Assembly (NCBI GenBank): GCA_945827465.1
Contig: CALZOH010000033.1
Location: 1 to 18,275 of the forward strand
Direction: 5' to 3'
Origin: an uncultured Prevotellaceae bacterium
GTDB taxonomy: Bacteria; Bacteroidota; Bacteroidia; Bacteroidales; Bacteroidaceae
DNA length: 18,275 nt
Positions within the stretch are counted from its first letter, which is position 1. Every line of letters starts with the position of its first letter. The position numbers were made by a program, and so were the translations under genes. Below the pieces are notes generated by a model. The model was not told where the DNA came from. It did no database searches and saw nothing but the letters and a program-made list of their open reading frames with translations. Shown here piece by piece: positions 7,413-15,071 of the stretch.

Positions 7413-10265
7413 ATGAAATTACGACACATGACCCTCACCTTGGCCGGCTCGCTCATAGTAGGCAGCTTGTTGGCTCAGCAAAACCCGCAAGTGAAACTCA
7501 CCGCTACTTATCAACCTCCCAAGAACGCCATCTATCAGAAAGGATGGATCGACTTCAACAAGAACGGGCAGAAAGATATTTACGAAGACCCCACGGCACC
7601 CATCGAGGCGCGCGTGGAGAACCTGCTCGGCCAAATGACCGTGGAGGAGAAGACCTGCCAGATGGTTACGCTCTACGGATACGGCCGCGTACTCAAGGAC
7701 GACCTGCCCACGCCCGAATGGAAGAAGGCGCTGTGGAAGGACGGCATCGGGGCCATTGACGAGCATCTCAACGGCTTCAAGCAATGGGGCCTTCCTCCGT
7801 CGGACAATCCGAACGTGTGGCCGGCATCACGCCATGCCTGGGCCATCAACGAGGTGCAGCGCTTCTTTGTAGAAGAGACCCGCCTGGGCATTCCGGCCGA
7901 CATGACCAACGAGGGCATCCGAGGCGTGGAAGCCTACAAGGCCACCAACTTTCCCACCCAACTCGGCCTGGGCCATACTTGGGATCGCGACCTGGTGAGG
8001 CGCATCGGCTATATTACCGGTCGCGAAGGCCGACTGCTCGGCTACACCAACGTCTATGCCCCCATCCTCGACGTGGGGCGCGACCAGCGATGGGGCCGCT
8101 ACGAAGAAGTCTACGGCGAGTCGCCCTACTTGGTGGCCGAACTCGGCGTGGAAATGGCCAAAGGACTGCAAACCGATTATCAGGTGGCGGCCACGGGCAA
8201 GCACTTCATTGCCTACAGCAACAACAAGGGGGCCCGCGAGGGCTTCTCGCGCTGTGACCCTCAGATGTCGCCTCGCGAGGTCGAGATGATACACGTCTAC
8301 CCTTGGCGTCGCGTCATTGCCGAAGCCGGACTGCTGGGCGTGATGAGTTCTTACAACGACTACGACGGATTCCCCATTCAGAGCAGCTACTACTGGCTCA
8401 TGGAACGCCTGCGCAAGGAATTCGGCTTTAAGGGTTACGTGGTCTCCGACAGCGATGCGGTGGAATACCTCTACATGAAACACCATACGGCCAAGGATAT
8501 GGAAGAGTCGGTGCTGCAAAGCGTGCGGGCCGGTCTGAACGTCAGATGCACCTTCCGCTCCACCGAGTCGTATGTGGAGCCGCTGCGCAACCTGATTAAG
8601 AAGGGGGCCATTTCGATGAAGACCATCGACGACCGCGTGAGAGACATTCTGCGCGTGAAATTCTTGGTAGGCCTCTTCGACCAGCCCTACCAAACCGACC
8701 TGAAGGCGGCCGACGACGAAGTCAACTCCGCGGCTAATCAGACCGTATCGCTCGAAGCAGCCCGCAAGTCGCTCGTACTGCTCAAGAATGCCGGCAACCT
8801 CTTGCCCCTGCAGCGCGGACAGTTGAAGCGCATTCTCGTGTGCGGACCGAATGCCGACGCCAAGAGTCACGTGCTCACTCACTATGGCCCATTGGCTGTT
8901 GACGTGACAACCATTCTCGATGGCATCAAGGCCAAAGCCGCCCCCGGTACCGAGGTGGTCTATACCCAAGGGTGTGACTTGGTAGATGCCAACTGGCCCG
9001 AGAGCGAACTGATACGCGAACCGCTCACGCCGCAAGAGCAGAGCGAGATTGACAAGGCCGTGGAACAGGCCCGCAACAGCGACGTGGCCATTGTCGTATT
9101 GGGCGGTAACACTCGCACCTGCGGTGAAAATAAGTCGCGCTCGGGTCTGGACCTTCCCGGCCGACAGCTTGACCTGCTCCAGGCCATAATGGCCACCGGC
9201 AAACCCGTGGTGCTCGTGCTCATCAACGGACGACCGCTCACCATCAACTGGGCCGACAAACACGTTCCCGCCATTCTCGAAGCCTGGTATCCCGGTTCGC
9301 AGGGCGGAACCGCCGTGGCCGAAGCCCTCTTTGGCGACATCAACCCCGGAGGCAAACTCACGGTGACCTTCCCCAAGACGGTGGGACAGATACCCTTCAA
9401 CTTCCCCGCCAAGCCTGCTTCGCAGGTCAACGGCTCCACCGGCAAGGGCCCCAAGGGTGGCATGACCCGCGCGGCCGGTGCCCTCTATCCCTTCGGCTAC
9501 GGACTGAGCTATACTACCTTTGAATATTCCGACCTCACCATCACTCCGACCACGGTGACTGACTGCCAGCCCGTCCATGTAACCTGTAACATCAAGAACA
9601 CTGGCAAGCGCGCCGGCGACGAAGTGGTGCAGCTCTACGTGCGCGACGAAGTGAGCAGCGTCACCACCTACGAGAAAAACCTGGTAGGGTTTGAGCGCGT
9701 CAGCCTCGAACCGGGCCAGACCAAGCAGGTGAATTTCACCATCGAACCTCGCGATTTGGTCCTGATGAATGCCGACGGTCACCTGGTGGTAGAGCCGGGA
9801 ACCTTCAAGGTGATGGTAGCCGCCTCATCTGTCGATACTCGTTTGGAAGGTCGTTTCACCGTGACGGGTTATGGCGAACAGACCACCCAACAAACCGCTC
9901 CGCCTCCGACCGTTGTTCTTTCGGGCGGCAAAGGCGAAGCCAAGTACCTCACCGATGAAAAGGCCACCACGCTCTGGCAGGCCGAGGCCGGACAATACGT
10001 CACCTTCACCTTGCGCGACGAGGCCGAACCCTCCACAATGGACATCACGTGGGGCGAGCGCAGCCAGAATGCCGAATTCGAGATACAGCTCTCGGGCGGA
10101 GGCGGACAGTTCCTCACCGTGTATAAGGGGAAAGTCGACAAGGCCCCACAGGGCAAGCCCGAAACCTACACCTTCAAGGCCACTACGGCGAGCGATGCCC
10201 GCATTCTCATCACTCGTGGCAAAGCTGCCATTGCCGAAGTCAAGCTGGCCGAGCTGAAGAAGTAA
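7413..10265 (+). CDS. Secreted GH3 beta-glycosidase with fibronectin type III-like and C-terminal accessory domains
   Basis: A 950-residue exo-glycosidase, exported by a signal peptide (MKLRHMTLTLAGSLIVGSLLA-QQ). GH3 N domain: a short lead with DFNKNGQKDIYED (47-59), then the TIM barrel with AATGKHFIAYS and VVSDSDAVEYL. The nucleophile is probably D346 of the first SD. GH3 C domain: KSLVLLKNAGNLLPL, then CGENKSRSGLDLPG, where E572 is the likely acid/base; PGSQGG and NPGGKLTVTFP are standard signatures. A fibronectin type III-like domain follows (about 710-820), then about 120 further residues starting with a QTTQQTAPPP linker. That tail is beta-rich and resembles an F5/8-type or similar carbohydrate-binding fold, but only loosely. 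Family activities include beta-glucosidase, xylosidase and related; substrate is not deducible. Monocistronic. Confidence 0.93.
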   Translation: MKLRHMTLTLAGSLIVGSLLAQQNPQVKLTATYQPPKNAIYQKGWIDFNKNGQKDIYEDPTAPIEARVENLLGQMTVEEKTCQMVTLYGYGRVLKDDLPTPEWKKALWKDGIGAIDEHLNGFKQWGLPPSDNPNVWPASRHAWAINEVQRFFVEETRLGIPADMTNEGIRGVEAYKATNFPTQLGLGHTWDRDLVRRIGYITGREGRLLGYTNVYAPILDVGRDQRWGRYEEVYGESPYLVAELGVEMAKGLQTDYQVAATGKHFIAYSNNKGAREGFSRCDPQMSPREVEMIHVYPWRRVIAEAGLLGVMSSYNDYDGFPIQSSYYWLMERLRKEFGFKGYVVSDSDAVEYLYMKHHTAKDMEESVLQSVRAGLNVRCTFRSTESYVEPLRNLIKKGAISMKTIDDRVRDILRVKFLVGLFDQPYQTDLKAADDEVNSAANQTVSLEAARKSLVLLKNAGNLLPLQRGQLKRILVCGPNADAKSHVLTHYGPLAVDVTTILDGIKAKAAPGTEVVYTQGCDLVDANWPESELIREPLTPQEQSEIDKAVEQARNSDVAIVVLGGNTRTCGENKSRSGLDLPGRQLDLLQAIMATGKPVVLVLINGRPLTINWADKHVPAILEAWYPGSQGGTAVAEALFGDINPGGKLTVTFPKTVGQIPFNFPAKPASQVNGSTGKGPKGGMTRAAGALYPFGYGLSYTTFEYSDLTITPTTVTDCQPVHVTCNIKNTGKRAGDEVVQLYVRDEVSSVTTYEKNLVGFERVSLEPGQTKQVNFTIEPRDLVLMNADGHLVVEPGTFKVMVAASSVDTRLEGRFTVTGYGEQTTQQTAPPPTVVLSGGKGEAKYLTDEKATTLWQAEAGQYVTFTLRDEAEPSTMDITWGERSQNAEFEIQLSGGGGQFLTVYKGKVDKAPQGKPETYTFKATTASDARILITRGKAAIAEVKLAELKK

Positions 10266-10285
10266 CGCTCCCGCTGCGAACGCAG

Positions 10286-10331
10286 ATACAAGTAGGAGGA
10301 CACCCCGATGGGGATGCCCTCCTACTTGTAT
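10286..10331. terminator. Long hairpin between convergent genes
   Basis: ATACAAGTAGGAGG (10286-10299) pairs perfectly with CCTCCTACTTGTAT (10318-10331). Inside, CCCC pairs with GGGG around a GAT loop. The stem is near-continuous, about 20 bp. It lies 20 nt after the GH3 stop and 21 nt after the convergent PepSY-like gene's stop, so it could serve both strands. Neither side carries a U tract. A small dyad CTGCGAACGCAG is adjacent on the left. Confidence 0.65.
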
Positions 10332-10352
10332 GTATGCGGCCTTGATGCCGTG

Positions 10353-10799
10353 CTAATCTTTCTTCTTCACCCGGAAGAGGTGATTGAACTTGACCTTCTT
10401 CTTATTCTCTAAGGTGACTTCATAGCTTTTCTTGCCGCGCTCCATTTTCACCACCTTCTTGCCACGATGGTGGGTGGCGAGGTAAGTGGAGATGGGTTCG
10501 GGAATCAGTGCTGCAGGCACTGCGGAGTGACGGCAGTTGATTTTGGTCCAAAGACCGTTCCCGTTGAACTCGGCCTTCTCACCGGTAGTAAAGATGACGT
10601 CGTAGTTCTTTTCGAGGAAGTCGCTTTCCATCATCACCAGGGCCACTTTGCGCGGGCTGAAATGGCGGGTGATGGTTTGCTGCACGGCCTTCGGCAGTTG
10701 TTCGAAGGTAATGGCCCGTTCGTTGTCGGCCCGGAGCGTGGACGGCAGAAGCAGGAAGCACAGAAGGCTGCCCAGGAGGGTTCGGAAGATACGTTGCAT
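10353..10799 (-). CDS. PepSY-like exported protein, downstream copy
   Basis: A 148-residue protein with signal peptide MQRIFRTLLGSLLCFLLLPS and probable signal peptidase I cleavage near LRA-D (about residue 25). The mature part is a PepSY-like fold of the kind found in short Bacteroidota periplasmic proteins: ITFEQLPKAVQQTI, SDFLEKNYDVIFTTGEKAEF, WTKINCRHSAVPAALIP, and a second repeat ending EVTLENKKKVKFN. It is a tandem paralogue of the gene just upstream (8 nt gap), sharing motif order and many residues. Unlike that gene it has no lipobox cysteine. The C-terminus is markedly basic (RVKKKD). The role is unknown; PepSY-type domains are often linked to peptidase inhibition or to two-component systems. 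Confidence 0.82.
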   Translation of the reverse strand: MQRIFRTLLGSLLCFLLLPSTLRADNERAITFEQLPKAVQQTITRHFSPRKVALVMMESDFLEKNYDVIFTTGEKAEFNGNGLWTKINCRHSAVPAALIPEPISTYLATHHRGKKVVKMERGKKSYEVTLENKKKVKFNHLFRVKKKD

Positions 10800-10807
10800 A
10801 GAGAGGG

Positions 10808-11254
10808 TTAGTCGATGTCGATGACTTGGAACTTGCTGTTGAATGTAATCTCAAGGCCGTTGGCCAGGTGAATCTCATATTCGTTGCGCTCCTTCTCGAT
10901 GGAGAGAATGGTGCTGCCTTCATACGTATTCTTCACGTAGTTGGTGATGGCGGCAGGCACTAAGGCAGTGGGCACGGCCGACTTGCGACAACTGATTTCG
11001 GTCCAATTGCCTTTGCTGTCGAACTCAATCTTGTCGGTGGAGGCAAATACGACGTCGTAACTCTTCTGCAGCAGACCCGACTCTACGGTGGTGGCGGCTA
11101 CCTTCTGTGTCGGGAAATACTTCTTCACGAGTTGTTGGGCCGCAGTGGGCAGTTGGGTGAAATCAATGGGCTTGTCGTTGTCGGCGCAAGCGGTTACTTG
11201 GAAAGAGAACAGGCACACGAGGGCCACGAGGGCGATTTGATAATACTTTTTCAT
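10808..11254 (-). CDS. PepSY-like exported protein, upstream copy (probable lipoprotein)
   Basis: A 148-residue protein, first of a duplicated pair. The signal peptide MKKYYQIALVALVCLFSFQ ends in VTAC (C23), a plausible lipobox followed by ADND, so it is probably lipid-anchored. The mature part repeats the paralogue's layout: IDFTQLPTAAQQLVKKYFP, SGLLQKSYDVVFASTDKIEF, WTEISCRKSAVPTALVP, then YEIHLANGLEITFNSKFQV. The two halves of each protein resemble each other (an acidic/basic helix then a strand pair), as in PepSY-like families. Expression is probably set by the 11-bp tandem site and promoter at 11302-11337. No sensor kinase or regulator is within the window. Function is not assigned. Confidence 0.84.
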   Translation of the reverse strand: MKKYYQIALVALVCLFSFQVTACADNDKPIDFTQLPTAAQQLVKKYFPTQKVAATTVESGLLQKSYDVVFASTDKIEFDSKGNWTEISCRKSAVPTALVPAAITNYVKNTYEGSTILSIEKERNEYEIHLANGLEITFNSKFQVIDID

Positions 11255-11301
11255 GGTTGTTGTTGGATAATGATAATTACTATGATTTACAATTCTCGAT
11301 G

Positions 11302-11337
11302 CAAAGGTGACACCTCAATCTGAAATCAATCTGAAAT
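11302..11337 (-). promoter_or_regulatory. Promoter with tandem 11-bp response-regulator-like box for the PepSY-like pair
   Basis: CAATCTGAAAT occurs twice head to tail without a gap (11316-11326 and 11327-11337; on the coding strand ATTTCAGATTG twice). Six bp downstream of the repeat on the minus strand is CACCTTTG (11302-11309), an imperfect TAnnTTTG -7 box. The repeat therefore covers the -33 region. Two direct 11-bp half-sites at this position are the usual layout for OmpR/PhoB-family activators. The leader to the ATG at 11254 is about 45 nt. Confidence 0.6.
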
Positions 11338-11398
11338 CCGAAACAAAATCCATCTTTTTTTGTCGAACAGGCGAAATATCTCTTCGCAAGCCTTTCTC

Positions 11399-12856
11399 TC
11401 AATCCGTGCGATGGCGCAGCGAAAGCCCCCAAAGAGCTGCAAAGGTGAGCAGACCGTTCAACATGAGCAGCTCGTAGCCGAACTGGTAGCCCGTATATTG
11501 CGGAACAATGACTGAAAGAGCATAGCAGATGACGGGCGAGAGCACGCACACCACGGGGATGAAACGGTCGCGAGGCATCTTGCGTGTGAATAGACCAAAG
11601 GCAAAGAGACCCAGCAGAGGTCCGTAGGTGTAAGAGGCCATAATATAAATGGCATCGATCACGCTCGTGCTGTTGAGTGCCTTAAAGATGAGGGTGAAGA
11701 TGACAAAGACGAAGACAACGGCGATGTGAACGCGGCGGCGAATGCGTGTGGCCCGCACTTCGTCGAGTTGCTTCTTCTCAATATCGAGGATGTCGATGCA
11801 GAACGAGGTGGTCAGGGCCGTCAGGGCTGAGTCGACGCTTGAAAAGGCAGCGGCGGCAATACCCAGTACGAAGAGCACAGTGACACCATAGCCAAACCAT
11901 CCTTCCTGTACGAGCATGGGGAAGAGCTGGTCGGTCTTGGCCGGCACATCGATGCCCTGGCCGGCCGCAAAGGTGTAGAGCAATACGCCCAATACCAAGA
12001 ACAGGAAGTTGACAGGAATGAAGCATACTCCGTAAGTACACATATCCTTCTGTGCCTCCCGCAGGTTTTTACAAGTCAGATTCTTCTGCATCATATCCTG
12101 GTCGAGACCAGTCATGACAATGGCTACAAACACACCGCTCAGGAATTGTTTCCAGAACGACTGCTTCGACATCCAGTCGTCCCAAACGAAGATTCGACTG
12201 TATTCACTCTCACTTATTGTTTGGCACAATGCGCCCCAATCCAAGTTCATTTTCCCCATCACCAATACGATGACCACCACCAAAGCGGTGAGCATGCAGA
12301 GTGTTTGCAACGAATCGGTATAGACCAGGGTGCGAATGCCGGCCCGACGCGTATAGAGCCAGACGAGCAAGAGGATGATGAGCACCGTTACCACGAACGG
12401 CACGCCGAAACGCTCGAATACAAATTGCTGCAGAATGAGACACACCAGGTAGAAGCGGGCGCAGGCTCCCGTCATCTTGCTCAGCAGGAACAACACCGAG
12501 CCCGACTTCTGCGAAGCCAAGCCGAAGCGTTGCTCCAAGTACGAGTAAATGCTCGTCAGACCGCGCCGATAATACATGGGTAGTAGCAGGAAGGCGATAA
12601 CCAAATAGCCGAAGAAGAAGCCGATGCACATCTGCAAATAGGTCATCTGCGTAACGCCTACGTAGCCGGGCACACTGACAAAGCTTACACCCGACACGCT
12701 GGTACCTATCATGCCGAAGGCAACCAGGAACCACGGCGAACGTCGGCCGGCGCGGAAAAAGGAATCATTGGAAGAATCACGTGCTGTGAGGTGCGATACC
12801 AACAGCAATAGCAAGAAATAACCCAAGATGGTTACGATGGTGATGATCTCATTCAT
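11399..12856 (-). CDS. Sodium:solute symporter (SSS/SLC5 family)
   Basis: A 485-residue inner-membrane protein with about 13 hydrophobic segments. Family signatures: an N-terminal helix, then FFRAGRRSPWFLVAFGMIGTSVSGVSFVSVPG, with the typical R-x-SPW and G-x-S-x-S-G-V motif, and later GIAAAAFSSVDSALTALTTSF near the middle, the conserved sodium-site region. The start chosen is the ATG at 12856; the frame also reads from a TTG nine bases upstream. The substrate could be a sugar, sialic acid, amino acid or other solute. Nearby exo-glycosidases make a sugar plausible, but this is inference. It has its own promoter and is not clearly part of the operon upstream, whose last stop is 60 nt away. The chain ends abruptly after the last helix (SLRHRTD). 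Confidence 0.9.
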   Translation of the reverse strand: MNEIITIVTILGYFLLLLLVSHLTARDSSNDSFFRAGRRSPWFLVAFGMIGTSVSGVSFVSVPGYVGVTQMTYLQMCIGFFFGYLVIAFLLLPMYYRRGLTSIYSYLEQRFGLASQKSGSVLFLLSKMTGACARFYLVCLILQQFVFERFGVPFVVTVLIILLLVWLYTRRAGIRTLVYTDSLQTLCMLTALVVVIVLVMGKMNLDWGALCQTISESEYSRIFVWDDWMSKQSFWKQFLSGVFVAIVMTGLDQDMMQKNLTCKNLREAQKDMCTYGVCFIPVNFLFLVLGVLLYTFAAGQGIDVPAKTDQLFPMLVQEGWFGYGVTVLFVLGIAAAAFSSVDSALTALTTSFCIDILDIEKKQLDEVRATRIRRRVHIAVVFVFVIFTLIFKALNSTSVIDAIYIMASYTYGPLLGLFAFGLFTRKMPRDRFIPVVCVLSPVICYALSVIVPQYTGYQFGYELLMLNGLLTFAALWGLSLRHRTD

Positions 12857-12876
12857 GGAAGTCAACTATTTTCCGG

Positions 12877-12884
12877 CAAAGTTA
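12877..12884 (-). promoter_or_regulatory. Promoter -7 box of the symporter gene
   Basis: TAACTTTG on the minus strand, 20 nt before the ATG at 12856 and after the stop of the permease gene at 12917. It suggests the symporter is expressed separately from the transport operon, at least in part. The -33 element is not obvious. Confidence 0.65.
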
Positions 12885-12916
12885 AGGCAAATCCGCGAAA
12901 CACACACTGCTCCGAC

Positions 12917-13945
12917 TTAAAAAGCCTGATACTTGCGCTTGAAGATGATGACATAGAGAATCACCGGAACGCCGAAGAAGGGAGTAATTACATTGAGTGG
13001 AATCAGACCACGGTCGCCGGGCAGCGTGCAGAGTACGTTGCAGAGCAGGGCTAAAGCCGCGCCCGTGAAGAGCGTGAGTGGCAGCAGCAGCCGATTGTCG
13101 GCCGAGCCCAACAAGAGGCGGGCCATGTGCGGAACAGCCAGTCCCAAGAATGAAATCGGACCGCAGTAAGCTGTCGACACAGCGGTGAGCACACCCGTAA
13201 CTAATAGTAGCAGTGTGCGCGTGAGGCGGAGGTTGATACCTAAGTTGGCCGCATAGTTCTCGCCCAACAGCAGGGCGTTGAGTGGCTTGACCAAGGCCGT
13301 GGCAGCTCCCAACCCCAACAGCAGGACTATAGAGAAAGGAAGGAGATGAGCTCGGCTCACGCCGCTGAAGTTGCCCAGTCCCCATACGATATAAGAATGT
13401 ACGCCCTCCGCCGTAGAGACATAGTTCAACAGCGAAATGAGCGAACCGGTGAGGTAACTGATCATCAGGCCCACGATGAGCAGCATCAGCGAACTTTTCA
13501 CCCACGAAGAGAAGAGCAGAAGCAGTGCAATGATGACGGAAGAGCCTACAAACGCCGCAGCAAGAATCAGCAGGAAACCCGAGAGGTGGAACGAACCGGC
13601 CATAAAGCTGCCGCCTAAATAAAGCATCACCAAGGCTACTCCCAGACTGGCGCCTGAGTTGATGCCCAGAATGGAAGGGTCGGCCAGCGGATTGGTAAAT
13701 ACCGTTTGCAACAACAGGCCGCTCACCGCCAAGGCTGCGCCGCAAAGCAGGGCCGTGACAGCCGAAGGCATGCGCGACTCCCACACGATGAACGAAACCG
13801 TGGGGTCGGCCTCACCGCCCGTCAGGGCCAGCCACACCTCGGCGGGCGAGAAATTCACCGATCCGCAAAAGAGGTTGAGCAGGAACAACAGCCCGATGAC
13901 CACCGGTGCCAACACCAACAGGAATAGTCCTTTCTTTCGTCTCAT
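12917..13945 (-). CDS. btuC: FecCD/BtuC-family ABC transporter permease
   Basis: A 342-residue inner-membrane protein with about ten hydrophobic segments, the usual size for a BtuC/FecCD permease. Signatures: WESRMPSAVTALLCGAALAVSG near residues 50-70 (family R-LPR-x-x-x-A-x-x-x-G-A-x-L-x-x-S-G), QTVFTNPLADPSILGINSGASLG, and GPISFLGLAVPHMARLLLGSDNR-like sequence toward the C-terminus, which contacts the ATPase. Its ATG overlaps the stop of the binding-protein gene as ATGA (13942-13945), so translation is coupled. It would carry the ligand through the inner membrane, driven by an ATPase that is not in the window. Corrinoid specificity is inferred from the operon; a siderophore or heme is the alternative. 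Confidence 0.86.
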   Translation of the reverse strand: MRRKKGLFLLVLAPVVIGLLFLLNLFCGSVNFSPAEVWLALTGGEADPTVSFIVWESRMPSAVTALLCGAALAVSGLLLQTVFTNPLADPSILGINSGASLGVALVMLYLGGSFMAGSFHLSGFLLILAAAFVGSSVIIALLLLFSSWVKSSLMLLIVGLMISYLTGSLISLLNYVSTAEGVHSYIVWGLGNFSGVSRAHLLPFSIVLLLGLGAATALVKPLNALLLGENYAANLGINLRLTRTLLLLVTGVLTAVSTAYCGPISFLGLAVPHMARLLLGSADNRLLLPLTLFTGAALALLCNVLCTLPGDRGLIPLNVITPFFGVPVILYVIIFKRKYQAF

Positions 13946-15060
13946 GGCAGGGGAGTGAAGAAACGGTTGCGGTGGTCCTTCAGCAAACCGGGATGAAGAA
14001 TATTGATGATGTCGGCCAGCAACAAGTCGGGGTGATAAGGCTCTTGCTCATAGAAGGGCACCTGCAGCGTGTTGCAGGCAAAGATGCGCTGATTGACGTA
14101 AGGGCGGAAGCGGGCATACTGCTCCTTCTCGCTCCGCAGCGACTGATAGGTATAGGGCTCGGCTGCGCCGTACTTCAGAAACCAGAAGTCAGCGTCCTTG
14201 GCTTTTTGATAGACTGTTTCAAACGAAAGACGCACGCTACCGCTCTCCTTGTAGTCGGCAAAGAGATATGTAGCTCCGGCGTCTTGATAAATCTTGCCGA
14301 TGGCACTCTCACCGCCGGGAACATACCACGCGGCACCGTTCATGGCGTCGCACATCAGTGTAGGATGGCTGTCGGCTTCGGCGGCCAGTTGGCAAAGTGA
14401 CAGGTAACGGCTCTCCACTTGGCGGAAGATGGAGTCGGCCCGCTGCTCATGTCCGGTCAGCAATCCGTAGAAGCGTATCCATTCGGCGCGCCCCAAGGGC
14501 GAGGTTTCCATATAGTCGGCACATTCAATCAGCGGGATGTTGGTGCGCTCGAGGGCGCCGTAGCCGCATTGGTCGAAGGGCGACACCAGCATGGCTTCGG
14601 TCTTGCCGGAAATGATGAGCTCGGTATTGGGTTGAAGGGCACTCCCTAAGTTGAGCATCCTTCCGCTGTTTACTGCAGCAATGATGGTTGAGTCGTGGAC
14701 GTATTCAAAATCGCAGATGCCCGAAATTTGTGACAGGGCCCCTAACTCCATCAGCAGATGGGCGTGAACCGAGGTGGCTGAGGTGATGCGCTCTACGGGA
14801 ACCTGCACCCGGGTACCTTCGGGCAGGTTGACCACGTCTTTTCCGCGCGGCACTAATAGGTAACGATGGAGCTCCCGGCCGGGTTTCCAGGGATTGTCAA
14901 TGACCACCACGTGGTAGTCGGGATAAGCATAGATATGGAGTAGGCTGGCATACTTCAGCTGAAGTGTGTCGGCCGAAGATAAGTCCGAAGACCTTCCCGG
15001 TTGACTGCAAGAGGCAACCAGGAAGGTCAGGACTAAGAACAATGAATAGAAATAGCGCAT
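13942..15060 (-). CDS. btuF: Periplasmic substrate-binding lipoprotein of a BtuF/FhuD-type ABC transporter
   Basis: From the ATG at 15060 it has 372 residues, with signal peptide MRYFYSLFLVLTFLVAS and lipobox VASC (C18). A GTG at 15075 would add five residues and overlap the stop of the preceding gene as GTGA; the sequence does not decide between them, but the ATG gives the cleaner signal. The PF01497-type fold is shown by RITSATSVHAHLLMELGALS (91-110), a family hallmark, ELIISG in the first lobe, and a long linking helix before the second lobe (YLSLCQLAAEA). It delivers ligand to the permease encoded just downstream. The N-terminal 90 residues contain an added segment (HIYAYPDYHVVVIDNPW), common in Bacteroidota members of the family. 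Cobalamin as ligand rests on the neighbours. Confidence 0.85.
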   Translation of the reverse strand: MRYFYSLFLVLTFLVASCSQPGRSSDLSSADTLQLKYASLLHIYAYPDYHVVVIDNPWKPGRELHRYLLVPRGKDVVNLPEGTRVQVPVERITSATSVHAHLLMELGALSQISGICDFEYVHDSTIIAAVNSGRMLNLGSALQPNTELIISGKTEAMLVSPFDQCGYGALERTNIPLIECADYMETSPLGRAEWIRFYGLLTGHEQRADSIFRQVESRYLSLCQLAAEADSHPTLMCDAMNGAAWYVPGGESAIGKIYQDAGATYLFADYKESGSVRLSFETVYQKAKDADFWFLKYGAAEPYTYQSLRSEKEQYARFRPYVNQRIFACNTLQVPFYEQEPYHPDLLLADIINILHPGLLKDHRNRFFTPLP

Positions 15061-15071
15061 ATAACGCGAAA

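Noticed and set aside
7827..9782. A 651-codon open frame antisense to the GH3 gene
   Set aside because: It lies wholly within the GH3 gene on the opposite strand and encodes no recognisable domain. Long antisense frames are common opposite GC-rich, codon-biased genes.
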